Shown here: positions 12,420-21,789 of the stretch, in pieces
How positions within the stretch are numbered: the stretch's first letter is position 1
Layout: each line of letters starts with the position of its first letter
Assembly (NCBI GenBank): GCA_025526915.1
Contig: JAHLKH010000038.1
Location: 1-64,000 of the forward strand
Direction of reading: 5' to 3'
Source: Entophlyctis helioformis
Taxonomy: Eukaryota > Chytridiomycota > Chytridiomycetes > Chytridiales > Chytriomycetaceae
Length of the DNA stretch: 64,000 bases
Translations under genes and position numbers: made by a program
Notes under the pieces: generated by a model
Seen by the model: only the letters and a program-made list of their open reading frames with translations
Databases searched by the model: none
Told to the model about the DNA's origin: nothing

Positions 12420-12746
12420 TTATGGCTTAAAGTACTCGAGCGTGAATGCATAGACGTCTTCGGGCTTGCGATGCATGAGCAGCTGCATGTAGTCGGCCAG
12501 AAACGCGCGCAGCTCTGGATGGTCTGCAAGATACTGCGAATGCGAGTCGGCAATCTCGCTCTTGCGTGTCTTGAACTCGGACAGCAACTCCGAGTTGCCG
12601 TCAAAGAGACCTGTGCCAAGCGAGCGGGCTGTCAGTGCCGTGGCTCTCGTGTGTGTGTGTGCGTGTCGCTTCTGCACTGTCTCACCGTATGAGGCGACCG
12701 TTTGATGCGCAGCAGTGTTGGCGTCGCGGCTTTCCACCGAATTCAT
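12420..12746 (-). CDS. Small RIIa-fold (dimerisation/docking) protein, RIIAD1-like
   Basis: Two exons (12686-12746 and 12420-12610, intron 12611-12685) join in frame to 83 residues. The C-terminal half, ADHPELRAFLADYMQLL followed by MHRKPEDVYAFTLEYF, has the pattern of the RIIa domain: a helix, then the KP(E/D)D(V/I)xxFAxxYF box. RIIa folds dimerise and dock on amphipathic helices, classically in PKA regulatory subunits and in radial-spoke and other flagellar proteins. The length matches RIIAD1 (about 92 residues) rather than longer RIIa proteins such as CATIP. It sits among flagellar genes, which fits an axonemal role. The ATG was chosen as the first in-frame one; the divergent coiled-coil gene starts 25 bp away. 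Confidence 0.72.
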   Translation of the reverse strand: MNSVESRDANTAAHQTVASYGETVQKRHAHTHTRATALTARSLGTGLFDGNSELLSEFKTRKSEIADSHSQYLADHPELRAFLADYMQLLMHRKPEDVYAFTLEYFKP

Positions 12747-12770
12747 CACGCTGTCAAGCTGCCGAGCAAG

Positions 12771-13492
12771 ATGGTGGCAAGTCCGCAGGTCAGAACATCT
12801 CTGAACCTGCTGCAGGCCATCCAGCAAGTCGCAGATGCCCAGTCGCAGAGACAGAAGCAGCAGAGCACACACCTCGACAGCCAGCTGGTGGATGATGCCC
12901 GCCGGATACACCAAGTATGTCGTGGCCAGCTCCAGACGCTGCTCGATTGGCAAACAGACGGTCTGGCTGACGGATGTGGCAGACGCTGTCGCAGCAAACA
13001 CAGCTGGGCGATGCAGCTGCTCAGTCGATCGGGAGTCTGGTTGATAGGATGATTGGTAGCACAGCCGTCTGCCACCCGCAGCTCTCGGCAGCGCTCTTTG
13101 ACTGGATCTCAACCAACCAGTCGACGATCAGCCATGCCAATGGCTCCGACGACACCAGATCCAGACAGCTGCAGACGCTTGTGCGCAACCTGCTGGTGGT
13201 CCCAAACAGGACGGCTTTGAGCGTATCACTGGCCTCTGGGCATTCGATCGCCGAGTTTTGCAGCGACTTTGCGGAGGAGTGCGAGGCATTGGCCGCCTTG
13301 TCCTTTGAGCGGCTTCATTCAGTGCAGATTCCATTGTCAGATCCACAGGTAGGGGGTTGCGGTGCAACATATGAGCAGCATATCAAGAGACTGCAACTGA
13401 CACGATGGGTGGATTGTAACGTGCAGCTGTCGGCGGCATATGACGAGACTGCACTGGCGTTTGGCGCGTTGGCGGACACGATCGCGATCTGA
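12771..13492 (+). CDS. Unrecognised coiled-coil/helical protein
   Basis: Exons 12771-12914 and 12983-13492 join in frame to 217 residues. The intron is well formed: GTATGT donor, CTGAC branch site and CAG acceptor. The N-terminus (LNLLQAIQQVADAQSQRQKQ) is glutamine-rich coiled coil. The rest is helical with few aromatic residues, for example TLSQQTQLGDAAAQSIGSL and HIKRLQLTRWVDCN. I do not recognise a family. It is divergent from the RIIa gene with only 24 bp between start codons, and its poly(A) signal lies just before the DYNC2LI1 start, so it sits inside the flagellar neighbourhood. A flagellar role is only suggested by position. Confidence 0.55.
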
Positions 13493-13511
13493 GTTGTATG
13501 AGAACTGGGCC

Positions 13512-13517
13512 AATAAA
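13512..13517 (+). terminator. Poly(A) signal AATAAA between coiled-coil gene and DYNC2LI1
   Basis: AATAAA is 20 bp after the TGA at 13490-13492 and 25 bp before the next ATG at 13543. The 3' end of one transcript and the 5' end of the next must almost overlap. Confidence 0.5.
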
Positions 13518-13542
13518 CCATGGGTTCAACCATCAACTGGAT

Positions 13543-15326
13543 ATGGCTGCAGAAGACGAGGCAAACAACCGCAGTGAATGGCCAACGGGCAGCGAAGAGA
13601 ACCTGGCCGACGTCGGCGACATGGCTGGCTCTGCCGGCGCGCCTGTCAAGGCAAAGGCACGCAAGGATATCTGGACGCTTATCAAGGAAGCCAAGGACCG
13701 CGAGAAGAAGGCGGCAGCGAGCAACAACAGCAGCAACAACAACAATAATAATGGAGCCCCCAGCAACGAAGGTTGGCCGAGAATGGCTGCTGTGTCTGAG
13801 ATGATGGCTGGCTGACATGTGCCGTGAACGACAAGGAGAGGCTATTGAAACAACACTGTTTGTTGTTGGCAGCAAGGGTGCCGGAAAGTCGTCCATGATC
13901 ATGCGCTTTCTGGACAGAGGTGTGCATGCATGGGCATGTCTCTTGTCTTTCTGGATGGCTCACGCCTGCTTCTTTTTGATGTGTGCCGATGCAAGACGAG
14001 GCACCAAGCCCAAGTGTCGCGCTCGAGTACACGTTTGGCCGAAGGACGCGTGGCGTCAACTCGACAAAGGACGTGACGCACATCTGGGAACTCGGTGAGA
14101 TCTGGCTTGATGGCTTGTCCCAAGGTGCAGCGAGTCTCACTGCTTCAATCGTTCAATGGTTTCCAGCTGGCGGCGTCTTTCTGTCGGACCTGCTGGATAT
14201 TCCCATCACAGAAGCCAACATCCACTCGACAACATTTGTGATTGTTGTCGATCTGGCCGACGTGAGTAGCATGCACCATCAACCGTGGTCTTGAACTGAC
14301 AGTCGATGCTTGGCAGCCCGCCAGCGTTCTCGAGACTCTCGAGGGATTGCTCGACAAGATCCGGTCGCGTGTGAGCAAGATCCTGGATGGTCTTGAGCAG
14401 CGTGGCTCCAAGCGTCCAAAGGCACTGCGCAGCTATGCGTCAAAAAAGTATGGGTCCGAGCATCCAGACAAGGATGTCGTCAAGCTCTCGCCGGTCCCAC
14501 TTGTCATTGTGGGATCCAAGTACGACGAGTTCAAGGACATGGAGTCGTGAGCATGGCCGCCAGCTCGCTGTGACGCGTGGTTGGCTGCTGTACTCGCGAC
14601 ACTGACACGGCCAACGTGGATGATGACAGAGAGAAACGCAAGCTGATCTGCAAGTTTCTGCGATACGTGGCACACATGAATGGCGCATCGCTTGTGTTTG
14701 TGTCACAAAAGGACGAAAACCTTGTGGCGCGGGTCAGTCACGGCCCTCCAACCATCATCGTGTCTAAAACGCTGTTGCGGGGCCACTCATCCGTTCCGTC
14801 TCATGTCTCCTCCAGTCACGCCAAATGTTTCCCACTTTGCATTCCGCGGCAGCGCCATCAAGACGGTTGCCATTGACCACAACAAGCCCATTGTGGTTAT
14901 GGCTGGCCAAGACACGCTGTCGCAAATCGGACTGCCGCCGTCTGAAATGGCCAAGGAGGCTGTCGGCAGGCAGGCCATTGCCCCATACGAGCGATGGAGG
15001 GCAGACTTCCAATCGTACTTTCCGCGCCAAGAGCTCCAAAAGACGCTCGAGCGTGTTGATCTGTCAAAGTTTCCGGAGCCTGCCATTGACGCCATGCGGG
15101 CACAGAAAGAGTACGTAGCCTGCGGCATTGGAGAATGGGATTGTCTGGCACGATGCTGACAGTGCACCCGCGATGCGACAGTGAGGAGCTCGAGAAGCTG
15201 AGACGCGGCAATGATCGTAAGAGCAAGGACAAGGACGCGCTGGGCGGCGGACTGGGCGGTCTTGTGTCTATTGCCAACTCTAGCAAGGAGAAGAAGAAGA
15301 GCAAGACATATTCTCGTGCAAAGTAA
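13543..15326 (+). CDS. DYNC2LI1: Cytoplasmic dynein-2 light intermediate chain (retrograde IFT motor)
   Basis: Subunit of the dynein-2 motor that carries intraflagellar transport trains from tip to base of the flagellum. The Ras-like P-loop is ETTLFVVGSKGAGKSSMIM. It is followed by VALEYTFGRRTRGVNSTKD, WELAGGVFLSDLLDIPIT and PVPLVIVGSKYDEFKD (GTPase-type SKYD box), all typical of DYNC2LI1 rather than dynein-1 LIC. Exons begin 13543-13771, 13836-13919, 13996-14094, 14167-14261, 14317-14546 and 14630-14732, phase-consistent up to there. The next junction (14733-14815) needs one additional G at 14731-14733 to enter the conserved ITPNVSHFAFR-type segment. The lysine-rich tail ends at 15326. This is strong evidence for a flagellate. 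Confidence 0.95.
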
Positions 15327-15504
15327 GAAGTGTCTGTTCGTTTGATTGGATGCAGTGCACGCCATGATATTGATGATAAAGTACAATGTGCTGGACGGGT
15401 GGCGGATGCACGGATGCCTGCTTGAGACAGAGCGTCGCAGATGGGCGTGGCATGAACGGATTGCTGCTGCTCTGCATGCACTATCGACCGTGCCCAGCGG
15501 TGCC

Positions 15505-15510
15505 AATAAA
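15505..15510 (+). terminator. Possible poly(A) signal AATAAA for DYNC2LI1
   Basis: AATAAA occurs 178 bp after the DYNC2LI1 stop codon and 22 bp before the stop codon of the convergent RUN gene. It is the only canonical hexamer in the gap on this strand. Confidence 0.4.
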
Positions 15511-15532
15511 TGGCTCTGCGTTCTCGTCGTCG

Positions 15533-17138
15533 CTAAACAATGCCGCCTTTCATGCTGCCAACAGCTGCAACCGAGTCTGGAGAAGCGGCGGCAGAATCCA
15601 CCTCGTTGTTTCTCTTGTCAAGTTGCTCCTTGGCGACGCGTGCAACAAGTCTGGCACGGTCGAGCTGCTGGCGCAGATCGTTTTGGTCCTCGATGCTCTT
15701 GATAAGCTGCTGCTGTACATCCGATGGCGCCACGCGGAACACGGACAGCTGGGTTTCAAGGCGGCTTATCTCCCTGCGGAGCCGAGTCAGTTCCTTGTCG
15801 CGCGCCATCTTCACTGACACGAGCTCGACTTCGATGGCGAGGCGGTTGCGACGCTCCGTGTTGAGGCTTTCTTGCATCTCCTCCAGGCGTTGCGTGAGAT
15901 CGTGCTGGTCGGCAATCAGCTTGGAGACGGACTCCTCTGCGGCTGCCAGCTCTGCGGACTTGGGAGGGGTGTCCGATGCCTTGAATGGCTCCATCACAAG
16001 CCCGCGGGCTGCAGAAGATGCAAGCGAGCCATGGTCAGCGTCAAGTCAGCTCAGGCGTCTCAGGGACAAGCGTGGGCATGAGCAGGATGGGCTTGCCTGC
16101 TTCGACGCGCGACTGCATGCGACCAAACGTTGTCCATGTTGCAGCAATGCCAGTCTTTAACGCCTCCTCGCCCTTGCCCATGATGATCTGCGAGACAGAC
16201 TGTCGCTTTTGCATCACGGGCTTTGCCAGAGGTTCGTCTTCCTTGAGATACAGGTTGAACTCGAGCTGCGTCAGGCCCTGTAGCATGCCTGGCATTGCAT
16301 GCCATCGTGGATAGGCGGGTCAAGCCACCATCGTGCCATCCATGAGGATAGAGACATGATGCTTACCAATGACGGGCGTGATCTTGTCGGGAGTGGCGAT
16401 CATGGCGTATGGCTCGTACCATTGCAGCAGATCCGCCGCCTCGGACATGGTCTTGATGTGGTCGCCAAGCGTCTGCTGCATCAATGCCATCAGGATATAC
16501 TCTGTCCAGATCTGGTGGTCAGCAACACGCTGTCCCACATGGAACGGAGGGAAAGCATCGCGCACTCTTGATCCGTGTGTGCGTGGCACTCTCTGTCATG
16601 GTCGCCACAGTCGACAGCAGACTCGCTGCTCCAGCAGCGCTCGTCGCTGCAGCAGATCCCTTCAGCGTCGACTCGATAAAGTGCCAGACGTCGGATGTGG
16701 GCCGTCCAATGAGCCACTGCTTCTTGCCTTGAAACGTGTGAGCAGCTGGCATGCACCTACGAGCAAGCAGCAGTGCCAGGGCATCTCACCCTTGAAGCCG
16801 TGCTGCATGATGCGCTCGAGAGCATCTGTCAGCGCAGTCAGCTCTGCGTTGCCTTCGTCGATGGTCTTGACAAGCGTCGCCTCGTCAATGAGCCTGTCGA
16901 GTGTCTCCTTGAACGAAGCATAGAGCACATCTTGCATCTCAACCGCCGCCTGCTGGGGCTCATTGCTGCCAGCTGTTGGGCTTTGTACAAAGCTTCCCAC
17001 CGCTGCTGCTGCTGCTTCGCCAGCTCCAGCTCCAGGTCCAGCTCCAGGTCCAGAGCTGCCAGGAGTGCCACGACCACTGCCACTGCCAATGCTGCTGCTG
17101 CTGGCACTGTTGGTTCGAGGACGTTGCAGGTCCGCCAT
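15533..17138 (-). CDS. RUN-domain protein with C-terminal coiled coil
   Basis: RUN domains bind small GTPases of the Rab/Rap families and kinesin-linked effectors in vesicle traffic. The N-terminus is low-complexity Ser/Gly/Ala/Pro. It is followed by the RUN core: LTALTDALERIMQHGFKG, KKQWLIGRPTSDVWHFIEST (matching the family's W.F(L/I)E box) and HQIWTEYILMALMQQTLGDH. About 150 residues of coiled coil end the protein (SVSKLIADQHDLTQRLEEM, RLRREISRLETQLSVF). The ATG at 17138 is used. At least three introns interrupt it, including one starting at 16789. The layout, RUN then coiled coil, resembles RUFY/RUNDC3 proteins, but I cannot choose between them. Confidence 0.8.
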
Positions 17139-17292
17139 CACAGACGAGAGTTGCGACGAATGAGAAAGGATCGTTTATTCAGATCTGGCCCATCTGACCC
17201 CTCCCTCTCCCTCTCCCCCTCAGCTAATACCAATACAGCACGGCACATTGCGGTCGAGCAACGGCAACAGCAACGGCAACGGCCACGCTCGC

Positions 17293-19636
17293 TCAGTTGC
17301 TGTCGTCCTCCTTTGCGGCGCGCTTCTTCTTGACCTTCTTGGTCTGCTTGGTCTTGAGACGCGCATTCAGCATCTGTGTTGTGTGCTTCTTGATGGTCTC
17401 GCGGTCGGGCACATCGCCGTACTCGTCGTCGTTCTCGTCCTCCTCTGTGGGTTGGCACACGGTTATGTCATGGGTGCGCTAGTTAGCCTCCATCGGCGAT
17501 CTGGCGGTCGCTGCTCCACTCACCATCAACTTCCGCGTCTTCAAACTCGACTGGACGCAGCTTGACACGCGTGTTGTACTGTGGCAGGTTGGCTTGGTTG
17601 ACATACAGGATGTTGGTGACCTCGCCTGGCTGCTGTTGCTGCTGCATCTGCGCGGCCTGTGACGACGGCTGTGCCTGCAAGGTTGGCGCCACAAGCAGCG
17701 AGTCAGCCAACAGCATGCACAGCATTAGCCTGTGTGCACATGACTGACCTCGGGCAACTCTTTGCCTTGCAGCGTGAGCGCAAGACTCTCGAGCTTCTTA
17801 ACGCAGCCTTGCAGCATCTGCGACACGTTCTCGTCCGTGACTGCTTCTGTTGTGGATGGTACGTCCGGCTGTGGCATTTGTGGACGGTGTGGATCATTGT
17901 GGGACATCGTCAGTATGCAGTCTCTCGCCAGCCATATCACGCACAGAGGCAATGTGTGGCACGAGAGCACTTGCCAGGCGGATCGAGTCGAGCTTGTCTG
18001 TCAGGTGCTGCACGCCGGCCTTGGCGTTCGTCAACACCTTTGCCGCGCGCTCATACTTTTGTCTGGCTTCCTCCATACGCTGGTGGCTGACAGCCAGGTG
18101 CTGCTGGAACTCCTCAATCATGCGACGGCTGTTGGAATGCCTCGACTCGCCAGTGTACTTGAGCTCCTCAAACTCTGCGAGCACATGTGTCTTTTTGCTC
18201 TTGAGCTCTTCGATGCGTGCCTCGTTGGCCTGCTGCAACTGGACAAGATGCGCGTGCGTGTCGCCTTGGGACTGGAACTTGGCAATCACTTCGTTGATGT
18301 CAGAGACGCCTGTTGCCTCTTTGATCAGCCGCATGGTTTCCTCATAGTCTCCCATCTTCTTCTCAGTGGCCTCGTCGTACTGCTCCTTGATGTCGTTGCC
18401 ACCATTGGCATCTGCATTCTGGTCGTCCATTTTTGTGATCTGGAGCCATGGCATGGTCACAATCAAGCACAGGTCAGCATACCGTCATTCACGCGTCGAC
18501 GATGCCACGCGAGACACTTTTACTTGCCTTGCGGTCAAGCTTGTCGTTGATCTCCAGCTTGTGCTTGACGAGCTCCTTGCGCATCTGCAGATCCTTTTCT
18601 CTCTGCTTGCGCTCTTCGTTGATTTGCTGCTCAAACCGACCCAGCTCTGCCTGCATGCCGGATCAGATGGAGCACACTCGGTCAATGCCATGCACATGCA
18701 TCTCAACCCAACTGCAAGCAGCTGCAGCCTCCCGCTTACCTTTGCAACTTCCTTGGCGTGGTTGGCGTCGCGAGACATCATCTCCAGCTCGGCAGCATCC
18801 TGCTTCTTTGCTTTGAGCGTCTTTTCAAAGTTGGCCAGTTGGTTGTCAAAGCTCAGCCGCTCATCCTGGAGCCTTTTGACAATCTGCTCGTACGTCTTTC
18901 GGATCGACTGGGCTTCGTTGTACTTGATCATGGCCTTGTCGAGTCTGTTTTCCAGCATGCGGATCTCTTTTGCCTGCGGCGAGTCCTTCATGTTGGATTT
19001 GACCATGTCCGCCTCGCGCTTGAGATCGGCGAGCTGGTCAATAAGGCCACGCAGTTTGGTCTCTTTGGCGCGTGCCTCGGCCTGCAGCTCGTCGTACTTT
19101 TTCTGGATCTCGCATATCTTGTGGTCAAACTTTTCGAGCTCGGTCATTGAGAGGCGATTGCTGTGGATCTCAATCTCATTCTGCAAGTTTCGAGTGTGTC
19201 ATGTGTGTCAGCCAGTGTGCAGTTTTCCGAGTCTTGATAGCACGATGGCGAGCGTGCTGTGCGTGTGTGTGTGCGTGTTTGTGCGACTGTCTGGCCAGTG
19301 GCTGTCGCGAGGGTCGTTTGGCGCATCACCAAAGACCCCCGTCAACATAGCCATGCGGCAAGCTGCCGTTCGCGCAGCCCTGGCGTAGCGCACACGCACA
19401 CACATCTTGCCTGCTTGCCCCTCTGTGTCTCGCTGTGTTACCTTTTTGATGCGGGCAATGGCCTCGCTGAGCTGCTTGTTTTGCTGCCGCAGATGGTTGA
19501 CCTCTTCCTTGTTGCGACGGATGGCCCATTGGCTGGTCTCGTAGTACGCTTTGCGGTCGCCCTCGAGCAACTCAAAGCGCAGCTTGAGATCATGGAGCTC
19601 GTCGTCCACAAGCGTGGCCTTGTCAAACTGCCGCAT
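17293..19636 (-). CDS. ODAD3: Outer dynein arm docking complex subunit 3 (CCDC151/ODAD3)
   Basis: Coiled-coil protein that fixes outer dynein arms to axonemal doublet microtubules. Diagnostic segments are LRFELLEGDRKAYYETSQW and RRNKEEVNHLRQQN at the N-terminus, then MLENRLDKAMIKYNEAQSI, SFDNQLANFEKTLKAKKQD, RDANHAKEVAK and MRLIKEATGVSDINEVIAKF (the ATGV box typical of this family). The tail is acidic then lysine-rich. At least five introns are present; one carries a GT-rich run (19250-19280). The first ATG in this frame is at 19636, but a 3' splice site directly upstream could add an earlier exon, so the 5' end is provisional. The gene is head to head with DRC10. Confidence 0.85.
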
Positions 19637-19885
19637 GCCCTGTGTCTGTGCCAAACCCGCAGTGGTGAATCCTTTGCAAGACTGCAGTCAACAGAGATTC
19701 TTGGCGCGACGTGGACGTGACTGCCGTCGCGTCCGGTTGGCGGGCGGGCTGGCCGTGTCGACGAACAATGCCGCGATGGGCCGATCTGAAGCTTTTTCCC
19801 GCCGCTTCTCATCTTTCGACCTGCCAGCCAGGCGACAGAAGAATTGGAAGAGCAGCACCGCAGCACAGCAGCAGAAGACGCCTTG
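19637..19885. promoter_or_regulatory. Shared 249-bp divergent promoter region of ODAD3 and DRC10
   Basis: The interval separates the putative start codons of two axonemal genes read in opposite directions. I see no TATA box and no clear RFX X-box palindrome. Co-regulation is inferred from the arrangement only. If ODAD3 has a further upstream exon, the true interval is shorter. Confidence 0.4.
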
Positions 19886-21732
19886 ATGGCCGCAGTAGAA
19901 TCGGGCTTTGGAAGGGACCATGTGTTGCCGCCCATCGGACGCACCGGATCTCACAACAACCTGGTCGCGGCACAAGACGGCGGCAACACCACCGCGCAGG
20001 CTGCAGGCGCCGCAAGTGGCCTTGCAGGCGAAGACTTTTCGTACTCGAGCAAGCTGACCAACGTCGAGGCTCAGCGCATCATGGCTGTCTTGCAAGAGCT
20101 CCAACGCAAGGTCTACCTTATTGGCCTGCTGCCAGACGTGATGGACCGCCGTGTCTCGACCGTGTTTAGTGGCGAGACCTTCAATATCATCAAGGCACGA
20201 CGAGCGTGTTGGTTTCTTGTCGCTTCTGTTGCTGCGCGTGTTTTGGCTGACGCCGCCACTTGCCATGCTTTCACGCTGCTCAGGACTACCGCCAGCTGGA
20301 GCAAAAGTACAAGTCGATGCTCGATGCCAAGGACGTTGAAAAGAACGACGCCTTTATGGTGAGTGTTTGGGATCAGTCGTGCGACTGCATGTGGTGTCCA
20401 AACTCACGCATGCTCCTCGTTGCTCGCCAGATGGAGCTGAGAGAAATGGCCAAGGGCATCCGAACCTCGACCAGGTCGCTGACGCGGCACTTTATCCACA
20501 ACTCGAGTGCGCTTGCCAAGCTGCGCTATCTAAAGTCCACAAAGAGCCCTGTGGTGGCCCAGTTTGAGCATCTTCTGCAGGAGATCAAGATGCTCGTCTA
20601 TGGCCGCCTCAAGACGACAGTCGAAGAGGAAAAGGCCAAGCAAGACCAGCTGTCGATCATCATTGCAAAGGAGCAAAAGGTTGGCTGGCCTTGCTCCTGT
20701 GCCACCAGGCAGTGCATAATGGACCAACAACAGAAATGCTTGCCCGCGACAGACGAGCAACGAGGTCAAGTCGCTCAAAGAAGAGCTCGAAAAGGCAAAG
20801 AAGGAGCGCATGGCCGAGATCAACAAGCGCAATGAAGTCATTCGGCGGCTCAAGGACGAGCTGCGCGAGATCAAGCATCAGGCAGAGGAGGCGACAAAGA
20901 AGCTCGAGTCTCGCTCCAAGCAAAAGGAAGAGTCGGATCTTCAAAACTACAAGGACAAGGCAAGCCATACGCGAGACATGGCTTTGCCCGAGCCTCGTAC
21001 ACATGGACGTCACTAACCAATGCAACACTGCCGTTCGCTGCACTCAGGAAGAGACGTTGCTGTCGGACACGGACAGACTGAGCAAGCAGCTTGAAACGGA
21101 CACGAGCAACAACCGCGAAGAAGAGGCGCTGCTTCGCAAGAAAAAGTTCAAGATTGAGTCAGAGGTGGAGAACTGGATCCACAAGTACGATCAGGACATG
21201 GACGAGAAGCAGGCCGAGATTGATGACATTACGGTGAGCTGCTTTGCAAGTGCCGACCGGCGATCGGTGCTGTAGATGCTGATGTGTTTGGTGGAATGGA
21301 CACAGGCTATTTTCCTTGAAGAGAAGGCCCACCTGGATGAGCTGCAGGCACGCTATGCTGATCTGCAGAAGGAGTATGACAAGATCCTTGAGGACAAGCG
21401 TGTTGCTGAAGAGCAGAAAAAGGCACGTGGTTGGCGCGAGGCTGCGATCGCATGCGTAGAATGCATGGTGGTTGCTGACCGCGGCGTTGCAACCATCGCC
21501 AGGAGCAAGAGGTTGCTCTCCAGCGGTCGATTGCAGCAGCGACCAAGATCCAGGCTGTGTTCCGCGGATACCTTGTGCGGCGCGATATCCAGCGCAAGAA
21601 GGTGGGCCGGATCGATGCCGTGTGCATCAGAGCGACTGTGGCATGTGCTGACTGCTCTACCGCTTCCTGCAGAACGAGAAGAACACCAAGGAGAAGAAGG
21701 GCGGCAAGGGCAAGGGCAAAGCGAAGAAATGA
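19886..21732 (+). CDS. DRC10: Dynein regulatory complex protein 10 (IQCD)
   Basis: Subunit of the nexin-dynein regulatory complex that controls flagellar beating. Eight exons (19886-20194, 20284-20358, 20431-20679, 20753-20959, 21048-21233, 21306-21422, 21503-21601, 21673-21732) join to 433 residues, close to human IQCD (about 450). Matches include NVEAQRIMAVLQELQRKV at the N-terminus, EALLRKKKFKIESEVENWIH and KYDQDMDEKQAEIDDI, then an IQ motif ATKIQAVFRGYLVRRD and a Lys/Gly-rich tail. All seven introns are phase 0. Introns 1, 4 and 6 start with GC rather than GT. The related DRC9 (IQCG) fits less well, because it lacks the EAxRIM N-terminal box. Confidence 0.93.
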
Positions 21733-21789
21733 AGCTCGACTCTCATACCATCACTACGTCGTGGACACACTTCGCCTCAATTCAACATC

